Notes: generated from the sequence alone by a model not told the origin. Positions 1-6,088 are shown, counted from the first letter of the stretch. The stretch is DNA of 13,085 nucleotides from an uncultured Clostridia bacterium (GCA_947166955.1 CAMVGI010000011.1:1-13085), one strand, 5' to 3'. Numbers and translations: made by a program.

Positions 1-23
1 ACAGTGGTTTGCTATATCCTATC

Positions 24-49
24 ATGCTCAAATCGTTGACTATGCTCAA
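24..49 (+). repeat. Paired ATGCTCAA direct repeat at the recombinase promoter
   Basis: ATGCTCAA occurs at 24-31 and again at 42-49. The second copy lies just after the -35 box (36-41). GTTGA (35-39) and TCAAC (46-50) form a short inverted repeat across the -35 region. A similar GTTGA...TCAAC arrangement lies near 805-823. This could be an operator, possibly for autoregulation by the recombinase, but that is inference from position only. Confidence 0.35.
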
Positions 50-64
50 CATATTAACTATAAT
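36..64 (+). promoter_or_regulatory. Sigma-A type promoter of the recombinase gene
   Basis: TTGACT (36-41), a 17-base spacer and a perfect TATAAT (59-64) point rightward. They lie about 60 bases before the recombinase start codon. This is one of the best promoters in the window and explains expression of the recombinase. It may also feed the downstream ligase genes by read-through, since no terminator is visible after the recombinase. Confidence 0.75.
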
Positions 65-69
65 ATAGC

Positions 70-95
70 AGCTCGCATACCAAGGTTTCCTCTAT
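70..95 (+). other. Putative serine-recombinase crossover site, left
   Basis: GCATACCAAGGTTTCC (75-90) recurs in reverse complement at 751-766 with one mismatch. The centre CC-AA-GG is like the middle of crossover sites of Hin/Gin-family invertases, which have a dinucleotide core between imperfect inverted half-sites of about 12 bp. Taking AA (82-83) as core gives a 26-bp site at 70-95. Its half-sites match at about 6 of 12 positions. It lies between promoter and start codon of a recombinase of the right family. Function is inferred. Confidence 0.45.
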
Positions 96-126
96 AATCT
101 CTTCATTAAAGATTGGAGGAAATCGC

Positions 127-750
127 ATGAACAACGAAATCTACGGCTATATCCGGGTTTCCAGCAAGGATCAGAACGAGGAGCGCCAGCGCATTGCCAT
201 GCGCGAGGCGGGTATCCCGGAGCACAATGTCTTCATGGACAAGCAGAGCGGCAAGGACTTCGAGCGCCCCGGCTGGCAGCGCGTGTTCAAAAAGCTGAAG
301 CCGGGCGATACTCTTTTCGTCAAGAGCATCGACCGACTTGGACGCAATTATGATGAAATTTTGGAGCAATGGCGCGTCATCACGAAGGAGAAAACCGCCG
401 CCATCGTCGTTCTGGATATGCCGCTGCTCGACACGCGACAGGGGCGCGACCTCACCGGAACGCTGATCGCGGACATCGTGCTCCAGCTTCTGAGCTACGT
501 CGCGCAGACCGAGCGAGAGTTCATCCGGCAGCGGCAGGCAGAGGGCATCGCAGCGGCAAAGGCAAACGGTGTCCGTTTCGGACGGCAGCCGATGGAGCGC
601 CCAGCCGGGCTTGACGCCGCCGTCGTGGAATGGGCGACGGGGCGGCTGTCGGCAAGAGCGGCGGCAAAGCGCCTCGGCGTTTCGCATCACACCTTCCTCC
701 GCTGGGCGCGTGCCGATGTCGCAAAAAGTACACTTTATCACCCACCATAG
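127..750 (+). CDS. Serine recombinase, resolvase/DNA-invertase family
   Basis: This 207-residue protein has the small resolvase/invertase (Hin/Gin/Tn3 resolvase) layout. The N-terminal catalytic domain opens with YIRVSSKDQ, with the likely nucleophile Ser12 and Arg10. It continues through SGKDFERPGW (about 41-50) and DRLGR (69-73). The long E-helix region follows (about 115-145, TEREFIRQRQAEGIAAAK), and then a C-terminal helix-turn-helix (about 163-195). The length is normal for this class, not the large-serine class. The ATG at 127 follows GGAGGA (115-120) and a TTGACT/TATAAT promoter. Such enzymes cut and rejoin DNA at short two-fold sites to invert or excise segments. Candidate sites flank the gene closely (70-95 and 746-771), and a third inverted-repeat pair overlaps its last codons (725-736). 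Its position at the head of the ligase array suggests that it rearranges this locus, but the substrate is not proven. Confidence 0.93.
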   Translation: MNNEIYGYIRVSSKDQNEERQRIAMREAGIPEHNVFMDKQSGKDFERPGWQRVFKKLKPGDTLFVKSIDRLGRNYDEILEQWRVITKEKTAAIVVLDMPLLDTRQGRDLTGTLIADIVLQLLSYVAQTEREFIRQRQAEGIAAAKANGVRFGRQPMERPAGLDAAVVEWATGRLSARAAAKRLGVSHHTFLRWARADVAKSTLYHPP

Positions 751-771
751 GGAAATCTTGGTATGCAGGGA
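746..771 (-). other. Putative serine-recombinase crossover site, right
   Basis: On the minus strand this reads GCATACCAAGATTTCC (766 down to 751), matching the left site at 75-90 in 15 of 16 bases. It is inverted relative to that site, so recombination between the two would invert the recombinase gene rather than delete it. The recombinase stop codon (748-750) lies inside the site, so the gene is closely framed by the two sites. Experimental function is unknown. Confidence 0.45.
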
Positions 772-773
772 AT

Positions 774-802
774 ATGACATATTTTTACAAATATAGTATA
801 GC
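774..802 (+). promoter_or_regulatory. Weak rightward promoter candidate before ligase 1
   Basis: ATGACA (774-779), a 17-base spacer and TATAGC (797-802) are a tolerable but imperfect sigma-A match pointing at the ligase at 894. It overlaps a better match on the opposite strand. It could give basal transcription of the ligase array in the present orientation. Confidence 0.3.
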
Positions 803-822
803 ACACGTTGAGAGTTTTTCAA
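795..822 (-). promoter_or_regulatory. Leftward promoter candidate inside the inverted-repeat segment
   Basis: On the minus strand TTGAAA (822-817), a 16-base spacer and TATACT (800-795) form a good sigma-A match pointing left, into the 3' end of the recombinase. It lies between the 12-bp inverted repeats at 725-736 and 840-851. Inversion of that segment would turn it toward the ligase array. If so, the sequenced orientation would be the low-expression state for the ligases (inference). Confidence 0.45.
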
Positions 823-878
823 CACAAAACACGGGAATCAAAGTGTACTTTGCCGCCCACGCAGAAAAAGAAAAGAAT

Positions 879-968
879 AGGAGGAGCAACACCATGCCTA
901 ACACCAAGCCCCTGACCGGCTACCCTTCCGTGGACAAGCCGTGGCTTAAATACTACGACGAGGAGGCG
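879..968 (+). repeat. Ligase leader repeat, copy 1
   Basis: The copy runs from AGGAGG (879-884) over the ATG (894) to the codons for YYDEEA. It shares nearly all bases with the copies at 2682, 4141, 7748, 9658 and 11389. It differs by a TAA instead of TGA in the out-of-frame stop position (bases 6-8 from the ATG) and by a silent change in the GYPS codons. Confidence 0.85.
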
Positions 969-2672
969 CGGAACTATCCGCTGCCCGAGGAAACGGCGCA
1001 TCACTATCTGCTGCGGAGCAATGAGCAGCACCCGGCGGATATCGCTATCAACTACTACGGCAAAAAGATATCGCACAGCGAACTGCGCACCGACATTGAA
1101 ACGGTCGCGCAGGCGCTTGCGGCGGCGGGCGTCAAGAAAGGCGACACCGTCACGATATGCAGCGTGACGATACCGGAGGTCATCTGCCTTTTCTATGCGC
1201 TGAACAAAATCGGCGCCGTCGCCAACATGATCGATCCGCGCGTCAATGCGGAGCGTTTCACGCAGATACTTAAAGCGTCCGATTGCAAGCTGCTCTTTTG
1301 CCTTGACCTCATCTATGAAAAGGTCGAAAGCATCATTCAAAAAGCGAATATAGCGCAGTGCGTCATCATATCCGCGACAAGCTCTCTGCCGCTTGGCTTA
1401 AAACTGCTTGCCTCGCTGAAACAGTCAAAGATGAAAAGTCGGTGCATTTACTGGAACGCTTTCCTGAAGCAGCGCGCCTCCGGCTCCGTCGAAACGGTTG
1501 TTTATACCCCAAACTATCCCGCCGCTATCGTATATACGGGCGGCACCACCGGCGTTCCCAAGGGAGCGATTCTCACAAACGACAACTTCAACGCTATGGC
1601 CGAGGCTTATAAAAAATGCATTCCCCCAAAGGACAAGCGCGGGCAGAAAATTCTAAACATCATGCCGCCTTTTATTGCCTACGGCCTTGTTACGGGCATT
1701 CATATGCCGCTGTCCGTCGGAGCGGTTAATATTCTGATTCCGCGCTTTAACCCGAAGGATTTTCCAAAGTTATTAAAAAAGCATAGACCGCAGCATACGT
1801 TGGGCGTTCCGAGCCATTACAGCATTTTGCTGAACAACCCGGAAATGAGCGGCGTCGATCTATCCTTTTGGGTAAATCCTGCTGTTGGCGGGGATTCTAT
1901 GAATTCCACGCTTGAGGAGCGACTGAATGACTTCTTGAAGGAGCATAATTGCAAATCCAGAATCACAAAAGGCTACGGTATGACAGAGCTCTCCGGAACG
2001 GCAATTTCAAGCTCGTTTGCATTTAATAAGTATGAAAGCGTCGGGATACCTTTCTCGAAAAACAATGTCGGTTCATTTGCCCCCGGAACCGACGAGGAGT
2101 TGCCGTATGGCGAGATTGGCGAAATCTGTATCACATCCCCGACTATGTTCCTCGGATACTTGAACGAGGAAGAAAACCAATATGTGAAGAAACAGCACAA
2201 GGATGGCACCGTATGGATACATAGTCAGGACTACGGCTATATCGACGAAGATGGCTTTGTGTTTATCAAAGGGCGCATCAAGCGGACACTCGTGCGCCCG
2301 GACGGGCACAACAACTATCCGATGGAGATGGAAAGCGTACTCAACACGCATCCCGACGTCGCAGATAGCGCTGTTGTCGGCTTTGCGGCTGAAAGGTTCG
2401 GAAACGGGCAAATCCCGGTCGCGTTTGTGGTGCTGCGCGACAAAAAGAACGGTGCCGAGTTGGAAAAAGTGCTTCTTGATTATTGCAAGGAAAAGCTGCC
2501 GCAAAGGGATATTCCCTGCGGCATCGTAACCGTAGATGAATTGCCCGTGACCAACATTGGCAAGGTTGACCACAAGAAGCTGGAGGAACAGCTCAACGCT
2601 ATTATTTCCGGCGATACAGCTCGGCTTGAACAGTTTTATCGGGCGTATGAGGATACGCTGGTGATTCGATAA
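894..2672 (+). CDS. AMP-dependent synthetase/ligase 1 (class I adenylate-forming)
   Basis: This is a complete 592-residue ANL-superfamily enzyme. It should activate a carboxylic acid as acyl-AMP and then pass it to CoA or another thiol. Visible motifs are the phosphate loop YTGGTTGVPKG (214-224), GYGMTE (360-365), an A7 region SQDYGYIDEDG with the ribose-binding Asp446, GRIKR and RPDGHN in the hinge, and NIGKVD with catalytic Lys557. No carrier, condensation or reductase domain is attached, so it is stand-alone. The open frame extends upstream to 630, but the ATG at 894 is chosen because AGGAGG lies 9 bases before it and its N-terminus (PNTKPLTGYPSVDKPW) matches the other ligases here. The A7 motif has SQD in place of the common KTGD. 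The gene follows the possible promoter switch and is probably the first ligase expressed. The substrate cannot be told. Confidence 0.9.
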   Translation: MPNTKPLTGYPSVDKPWLKYYDEEARNYPLPEETAHHYLLRSNEQHPADIAINYYGKKISHSELRTDIETVAQALAAAGVKKGDTVTICSVTIPEVICLFYALNKIGAVANMIDPRVNAERFTQILKASDCKLLFCLDLIYEKVESIIQKANIAQCVIISATSSLPLGLKLLASLKQSKMKSRCIYWNAFLKQRASGSVETVVYTPNYPAAIVYTGGTTGVPKGAILTNDNFNAMAEAYKKCIPPKDKRGQKILNIMPPFIAYGLVTGIHMPLSVGAVNILIPRFNPKDFPKLLKKHRPQHTLGVPSHYSILLNNPEMSGVDLSFWVNPAVGGDSMNSTLEERLNDFLKEHNCKSRITKGYGMTELSGTAISSSFAFNKYESVGIPFSKNNVGSFAPGTDEELPYGEIGEICITSPTMFLGYLNEEENQYVKKQHKDGTVWIHSQDYGYIDEDGFVFIKGRIKRTLVRPDGHNNYPMEMESVLNTHPDVADSAVVGFAAERFGNGQIPVAFVVLRDKKNGAELEKVLLDYCKEKLPQRDIPCGIVTVDELPVTNIGKVDHKKLEEQLNAIISGDTARLEQFYRAYEDTLVIR

Positions 2673-2681
2673 AAAACATGA

Positions 2682-2741
2682 AGGAGGACGCACACCATGC
2701 GTGACAACACCAAGCCCCTGACCGGCTACCCGTCCGTGGAC
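2682..2741 (+). repeat. Ligase leader repeat, copy 2 (orphan)
   Basis: AGGAGG (2682-2687), the ATG at 2697 and codons for TKPLTGYPSVD are all present, with an extra AAC codon after GAC, as in the copy at 4141. The homology ends abruptly at GTGGAC (2741), with no ligase body behind it. Confidence 0.85.
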
Positions 2742-2796
2742 AATGCAGGCGCGCGATGAGTTTATTACGCTGCGCTGTGAGAAGTTTAAGTTTTGA
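2697..2796 (+). pseudogene. Orphan ligase start joined to an unrelated tail
   Basis: A good ribosome binding site and start codon open a frame with the leader sequence (TKPLTGYPSVD). It runs only to NAGAR and stops at 2757-2759, making 20 codons. From 2743 another frame reads MQARDEFITLRCEKFKF and stops at 2794-2796, which may be the tail of a different lost gene. The simplest reading is a deletion or cassette replacement that removed a ligase but kept its leader. The ribosome binding site may still be active, since it could give a short peptide and translational coupling toward the membrane protein at 2819. I do not recognise the 17-residue tail. Confidence 0.65.
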
Positions 2797-2818
2797 TTTT
2801 TACGATTAGGTGACAGCT

Positions 2819-3415
2819 ATGGAAGATAAGAAAATAAGCAAGGACGCGGAATACACTTCCCTACGGCAAGAGCTCCTTGATTCCATCAACGCATGCGATG
2901 TTTATAATGTCGCCATGTACACGATAACAATCACCGCACTTGGCGCTGCATTTACCTTGAATAACCCTCCACTATTCTTGCTGCCGTATATTGTTCTATT
3001 CCCGTTTCAAAGAGTAATCAACAAGAAAAAGGACGCAACTATTCGCTTGGGTGCCTACATATCCGTATACCATGAATGTGGCGAGGGCTGGGAGTCTAAT
3101 GCATTTAAGTACAATGCCGCAATGAACAAGGGAGTTGTCAAGCCGAAAAACGAGTCACTATTGAACAAATACGCCGGACGAATTGGCTCTGTACAGTTAG
3201 CTATTCTCTGCTCAATACTTTGCATGATTTTCTCAGCAATGCAACTCTTAAAAAGCGTTATCTGGATAGAAAAGGCAATTCCTATTGTTTGTTTGGTTCT
3301 TTCTCCACTGCTTGCGTATCTTGCATGGAAGCACAATCAATGGAACAAAAAACTTGGAAGCACAAAAACCGCCTATATCAAGCAACTCAAAGAAATGGAT
3401 AGCAATAAGGGCTGA
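2819..3415 (+). CDS. Small membrane protein, function unknown
   Basis: This 198-residue protein has four probable membrane helices: about 30-48 and 51-66 as a hairpin, then 123-144 and 148-170. A charged N-terminus (EYTSLRQELLDSI) and a soluble middle of about 55 residues complete it. A GTG at 2810 is in frame, but the ATG at 2819 is preferred because AGGTGA (2808-2813) precedes it. The arrangement, an N-terminal helix like EYxxLRxEL followed by two hairpins, recalls small membrane proteins often found near defence or toxin genes, such as SLATT-like proteins. I cannot assign it to a family. It follows the orphan leader and converges on the reverse-strand mazF, so it looks like cargo that replaced a ligase. 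It is more AT-rich than the ligases. Confidence 0.7.
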   Translation: MEDKKISKDAEYTSLRQELLDSINACDVYNVAMYTITITALGAAFTLNNPPLFLLPYIVLFPFQRVINKKKDATIRLGAYISVYHECGEGWESNAFKYNAAMNKGVVKPKNESLLNKYAGRIGSVQLAILCSILCMIFSAMQLLKSVIWIEKAIPIVCLVLSPLLAYLAWKHNQWNKKLGSTKTAYIKQLKEMDSNKG

Positions 3416-3435
3416 ACCGTTTCTGCCTTCTTAAA

Positions 3436-3466
3436 ACCGTGGCATGGCGCGATGCCATGCCACGGT
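3436..3466 (-). terminator. Terminator of toxin-antitoxin unit 1
   Basis: A perfect 13-bp stem (ACCGTGGCATGGC, 3436-3448, with 3454-3466) has a 5-base loop. On the minus strand it starts 2 bases after the mazF stop codon and is followed by TTTT then AAGAA. The U-run is short, so efficiency may be moderate. It may also act on transcripts arriving from the membrane gene on the plus strand. Confidence 0.7.
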
Positions 3467-3468
3467 GT

Positions 3469-3807
3469 TCACCGTATTTCCACAAACCCGATAATGAGAT
3501 CGACCGCCTCCGCGACGAGTTCCTCCGGCGCTTTCTCCACGAACGAGGCGTTCCGGCTACCGAGATCCAGCATACGCGCCTGATCGCACAGAATCACGCC
3601 GTCCGTCTTGGTGCGTCCGTCCAAGCGGACGTGGAACGGATGCGAGCGGTCGGTGTGCGTGATGGGACACACCATCGTCAGATTGCTCACGCGGTTGTAG
3701 AGGTCGTTGCTGACGACGAGCGCCGGGCGACGGCCGCGCTGCTCGTGTCCCGCCTGTGGGTCGAAGTCCAGATAGACGATATCGCCCTGCTCAAAAACGC
3801 TTACCAT
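3469..3807 (-). CDS. MazF/PemK-family endoribonuclease toxin, copy 1
   Basis: This 112-residue protein has the MazF/PemK fold signature GDIVYLDFDPQAGHEQRGRRPALVVSND (residues 8-35), followed by VCPITHTDR. Arg24 and Thr50 are the likely catalytic pair by analogy with Bacillus MazF. Members cleave mRNA at short sequences and are blocked by the cognate antitoxin. The start ATG (3807-3805) overlaps the stop of the antitoxin gene, so the two are translationally coupled. It differs from copy 2 (7078-7416) at only three residues: GSRN versus SSRG, and the last residue R versus K. It is transcribed against the ligases from its own promoter and ends at a strong hairpin. Confidence 0.92.
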   Translation of the reverse strand: MVSVFEQGDIVYLDFDPQAGHEQRGRRPALVVSNDLYNRVSNLTMVCPITHTDRSHPFHVRLDGRTKTDGVILCDQARMLDLGSRNASFVEKAPEELVAEAVDLIIGFVEIR

Positions 3808-4070
3808 AGCTCCGCGCCCTCCGGCTTGCCCCAGTCGACCTCCGGCTCGCTTGCGATGCGTCCGAGCTCGTCGACGCTCTTGCCATAGAACGCGGTCAGC
3901 CGCTCCTCCAACGAGCGGTGCTGCGCCGCAGCGGGCTTTTTGATCTGGATGCTGTCCTCGCCCTGCACCAGCTCCACGCGGTCATTCTCGCGCAGCCCGA
4001 TGGCATCCAACAGCGTCTTGGGGATACGCAGCCCTTGGCTGTTCCCCCATTTCTGAATGGTAGCATACAT
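3801..4070 (-). CDS. MazE-like antitoxin (AbrB/SpoVT fold), copy 1
   Basis: This 89-residue protein has an N-terminal swapped-hairpin DNA-binding domain (KWGNSQGLRIPKTLLDAIGL, then ENDRVELVQGEDSIQIKK, residues 1-46). The C-terminal tail is charged and probably flexible (about 50-89), as expected for binding MazF. The ATG at 4070 is chosen over GTG codons upstream because AGGAGG lies 8 bases before it. The protein is identical to copy 2 at 7410-7679. It should neutralise the downstream toxin and repress the shared promoter. The AGTATA repeats at the -10 box are a likely operator. Confidence 0.92.
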   Translation of the reverse strand: MYATIQKWGNSQGLRIPKTLLDAIGLRENDRVELVQGEDSIQIKKPAAAQHRSLEERLTAFYGKSVDELGRIASEPEVDWGKPEGAELW

Positions 4071-4088
4071 CACGACCACCTCCTAATG

Positions 4089-4107
4089 ATAGTATATACA
4101 TAGTATA
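4089..4107 (-). promoter_or_regulatory. Candidate antitoxin operator, unit 1
   Basis: ATAGTATA occurs twice, at 4089-4096 and 4100-4107, with an 11-base period (one helical turn), overlapping the -10 box. The palindrome GTATATAC lies at 4092-4099. The same spacing is kept at the second toxin-antitoxin unit, which supports a binding-site role. That MazE binds it is inference. Confidence 0.4.
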
Positions 4108-4119
4108 AACGAATGTCAA
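4091..4119 (-). promoter_or_regulatory. Promoter of toxin-antitoxin unit 1
   Basis: Read on the minus strand, a consensus TTGACA (4119-4114), a 17-base spacer and TATACT (4096-4091) precede the antitoxin gene. It points away from ligase 2. This gives the pair transcription independent of the array. Confidence 0.85.
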
Positions 4120-4140
4120 TGAAATCATATACAAACACGA

Positions 4141-4269
4141 AGGAGGACACACACCATGTCTGACAACACCAGCCTTGACGCTCAGCGCGCGCCACACACA
4201 CACACCGCGGCGCGCACCGGCTACCCGTCCGTGGACAAGCCGTGGCTGAAATACTACGACGAGGAGGCG
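4141..4269 (+). repeat. Ligase leader repeat, copy 3 (with insertion)
   Basis: AGGAGG (4141-4146), ATG at 4156, GACAACACC, and then ACCGGCTACCCGTCCG through GAGGAGGCG match the other copies. Between them, the KPL codons are replaced by a GC-rich stretch of about 44 bases. It holds a CA dinucleotide run (4193-4205) flanked by 7-bp inverted arms (4187-4193/4209-4215). Confidence 0.8.
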
Positions 4270-5973
4270 TTGAACGTAACCTTCCCCGCCATTACCGCCT
4301 ATGAGTATATTCGAGAGTGCAACAAAGATCGCATGGATTCGTATGCAATCAACTTCTATGGTAATCGGATCAAATATTCCGAACTGTTCAGGAAGATTGA
4401 CGAGGCAAAGCGGTCGCTTGTCGCGTTGGGCATCCGTCATGGCGATTACGTTACGTTTTGTATGCCTACGTTGCCGGAAACCATCTACCTCTTTTACGCA
4501 CTAAACCAGTTGGGTGCTGTTTCCAACTTTGTCGATCTACGGATGAACAAGGAACGGATCGCAAAATACATCAACATGACCGAATCCAAACTGGTGGTCT
4601 CCTACAACGGCGTGATTGAGAAGGTATATAGCGTCTTTCCCGAATCGACGGCAAAGACCTTGATCGACATAGATGTAACCTCATCGCTGTTACCGGTCAA
4701 AAAGCTGCTGTATCTGGCGAAGATGGGAACGCCGTCCCGCCCCAATGCCCCGAAAGTGCTGACGTGGAAAGACTTCCTCAAGTTGGGTGACACCGCCGCG
4801 AGCACAGAGTATGTTTCCGACGCCGCCGATCCGTCCCGCGAGCCCGCCGCCATTGTCTACACCGGAGGAACCACCGGCGAGCCAAAGGGCGCGGTGCTGT
4901 CGAACAACAGCCTGAATGTTCCCTGTATCCAGTACGCCAAGGCGGACATCCCACGCGGATACAACGACCGATTCGCCAACATCATGCCCCCGTTTATCGC
5001 CTATGGTCTGGTGGATGGGATACAGCTTCCGCTCTCGCTGGGAATGGAAAATCTGCTGTTGCCGAAGTTTGATCCCAATGAATTCAGCCAGATTTTGATG
5101 AAATACAAGCCTGCTCATTTTGTCGGCATCCCCTCGCACTTTGAGATATTGATGGACGATCCGCGTATGGAGGGGAAAGACCTGTCCTTTATCAAGAACG
5201 CAGGTTGCGGCGGAGATATGGTCTCCTCGTCGCTGGAGGATCGGACAAATAAGTATCTGGCGGAGCATCATTGCGGCAGTATGATGCGCGTCGGTTATGG
5301 AATGACAGAGAATGCCGCCATGTCCATCTATGACCTGAACAATGGCATGACAAAGGTGGGGCGCATCGGCATCCCGATGCAACAGACGACTATCGGTGTT
5401 TTTGACGAGGACGGGAATGAGTTGGGGTATAACCAAGTTGGAGAACTCAGAATATCGTCCCCAGCCATTATCAACGGTTATTTCAAGAACGAACAGGAAA
5501 CCGCCGATACCATCATTGAAGTCTCAGGTAGGCGATGGATCAAAACCGGAGATTACGCCGAAATCGACGAGGACGGCAACGTGAAAATCATCGGGAGAAA
5601 GCGCGCCATGTTCGTCCGGCCCGATGGACATAACGTGTTCCCCGACCTAATCAGGGACTATCTTGCGGGCTGTCCGATCATAAAGGACGTATGCGTCATC
5701 GGAATCAAGTCCAAACACAACTCACACGGCAAGATACCCACCGCCATCGTCGCTTTGAAGGATGGTACACAAGATAAGGACAAGGCAAAGCGAGAAATCC
5801 TTGAATACCAAAGCCATCTTCTCGGCGAGCGCGACGGCGCAATCGATGTTCGTTTCCGGGACGAGCTGCCAATGACTCCCATAGGCAAAATCGACGTTAT
5901 GAAGATAGAGCAGGAAGAAAGTCAGCATGAGAGTGACATCGATTTTGATGTCTTAACTGCGAGAAAGAAATGA
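4156..5973 (+). CDS. AMP-dependent synthetase/ligase 2 (class I adenylate-forming)
   Basis: This is a complete 605-residue stand-alone adenylating enzyme. Motifs are YTGGTTGEPKG (235-245), GYGMTE (380-385), WIKTGDYAEIDEDG with Asp466, GRKRAMFVRPDGHN in the hinge, and MTPIGKID with catalytic Lys578. AGGAGG lies 9 bases before the ATG. The N-terminus carries a 12-residue replacement in the leader (SLDAQRAPHTHTAA before TGYPSVDKPWLKYYDEEA), so it is longer than ligase 1. Ligase 1 is its closest relative in the window, sharing the IMPPFIAYGL and RPDGHN segments. I see no strong rightward promoter between it and the divergent toxin-antitoxin promoter, so read-through or a weak promoter must serve it. 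Its stop overlaps the start of a C-terminal ligase scar in an ATGA. It should make an acyl-AMP or acyl-CoA from an unknown acid. Confidence 0.9.
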   Translation: MSDNTSLDAQRAPHTHTAARTGYPSVDKPWLKYYDEEALNVTFPAITAYEYIRECNKDRMDSYAINFYGNRIKYSELFRKIDEAKRSLVALGIRHGDYVTFCMPTLPETIYLFYALNQLGAVSNFVDLRMNKERIAKYINMTESKLVVSYNGVIEKVYSVFPESTAKTLIDIDVTSSLLPVKKLLYLAKMGTPSRPNAPKVLTWKDFLKLGDTAASTEYVSDAADPSREPAAIVYTGGTTGEPKGAVLSNNSLNVPCIQYAKADIPRGYNDRFANIMPPFIAYGLVDGIQLPLSLGMENLLLPKFDPNEFSQILMKYKPAHFVGIPSHFEILMDDPRMEGKDLSFIKNAGCGGDMVSSSLEDRTNKYLAEHHCGSMMRVGYGMTENAAMSIYDLNNGMTKVGRIGIPMQQTTIGVFDEDGNELGYNQVGELRISSPAIINGYFKNEQETADTIIEVSGRRWIKTGDYAEIDEDGNVKIIGRKRAMFVRPDGHNVFPDLIRDYLAGCPIIKDVCVIGIKSKHNSHGKIPTAIVALKDGTQDKDKAKREILEYQSHLLGERDGAIDVRFRDELPMTPIGKIDVMKIEQEESQHESDIDFDVLTARKK

Positions 5974-6080
5974 CTAAGTTCTATGCCGCCCTGCTGCACA
6001 CCGCGCACGGCAAAATCGACTATCTGGCGTTGGAGAAAGAAGCGGAGAATAAAGCAGCAAATAATAGGTTTGGAGGATAA
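5970..6080 (+). pseudogene. C-terminal scar of a deleted AMP-ligase
   Basis: A 36-codon frame starts at an ATG overlapping the ligase 2 stop (ATGA). It reads TAHGKIDYLALEKEAE before a basic tail, stopping at 6078-6080. This matches the last motif of adenylating enzymes (catalytic GKID) and is close to the end of ligase 4 (DKIDYRALEKEAED). The DNA for ALEKEAE is shared with ligase 4 (about 11371-11391) with one visible change. The rest of the enzyme is gone. It is best read as the 3' end left after recombination removed the body of another ligase exactly at the ligase 2 stop. The peptide could be translated by coupling, but it cannot be an enzyme. Confidence 0.75.
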
Positions 6081-6088
6081 TACAAGGT

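Larger units (their letters stand above)
725..851. repeat. Perfect 12-bp inverted repeat bracketing a promoter segment
   Basis: AAAGTACACTTT (725-736) and its exact reverse complement AAAGTGTACTTT (840-851) bracket 103 bases that carry promoter-like sequences on both strands. Each arm is itself a 5-bp palindrome around an asymmetric dinucleotide (AAAGT-AC-ACTTT). That is the shape of a small serine-recombinase crossover site. The left arm lies inside the last codons of the recombinase. The right arm ends 42 bases before the first ligase start. Inversion would truncate the recombinase by only a few residues, because the stop would come right after ...KSTL. The reading as an invertible promoter is inference; the repeat itself is seen directly. 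Confidence 0.6.

Noticed and set aside
75..766. Inverted repeats as the ends of a transposon carrying the recombinase
   Set aside because: IS607-type serine transposases do not use terminal inverted repeats, and I see no target duplication outside 75 and 766. An invertase-site reading fits better, but this is not excluded.
630..893. Extension of ligase 1 upstream to an earlier start, overlapping the recombinase
   Set aside because: The added 88 residues are read from the recombinase and the promoter region in another frame. The AGGAGG and conserved N-terminus fix the start at 894.
3439..3888. Plus-strand 149-codon frame, repeated at 7048-7497
   Set aside because: It is the complement of mazF/mazE in both places. 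The minus-strand frames have clear family motifs, promoters and ribosome binding sites.
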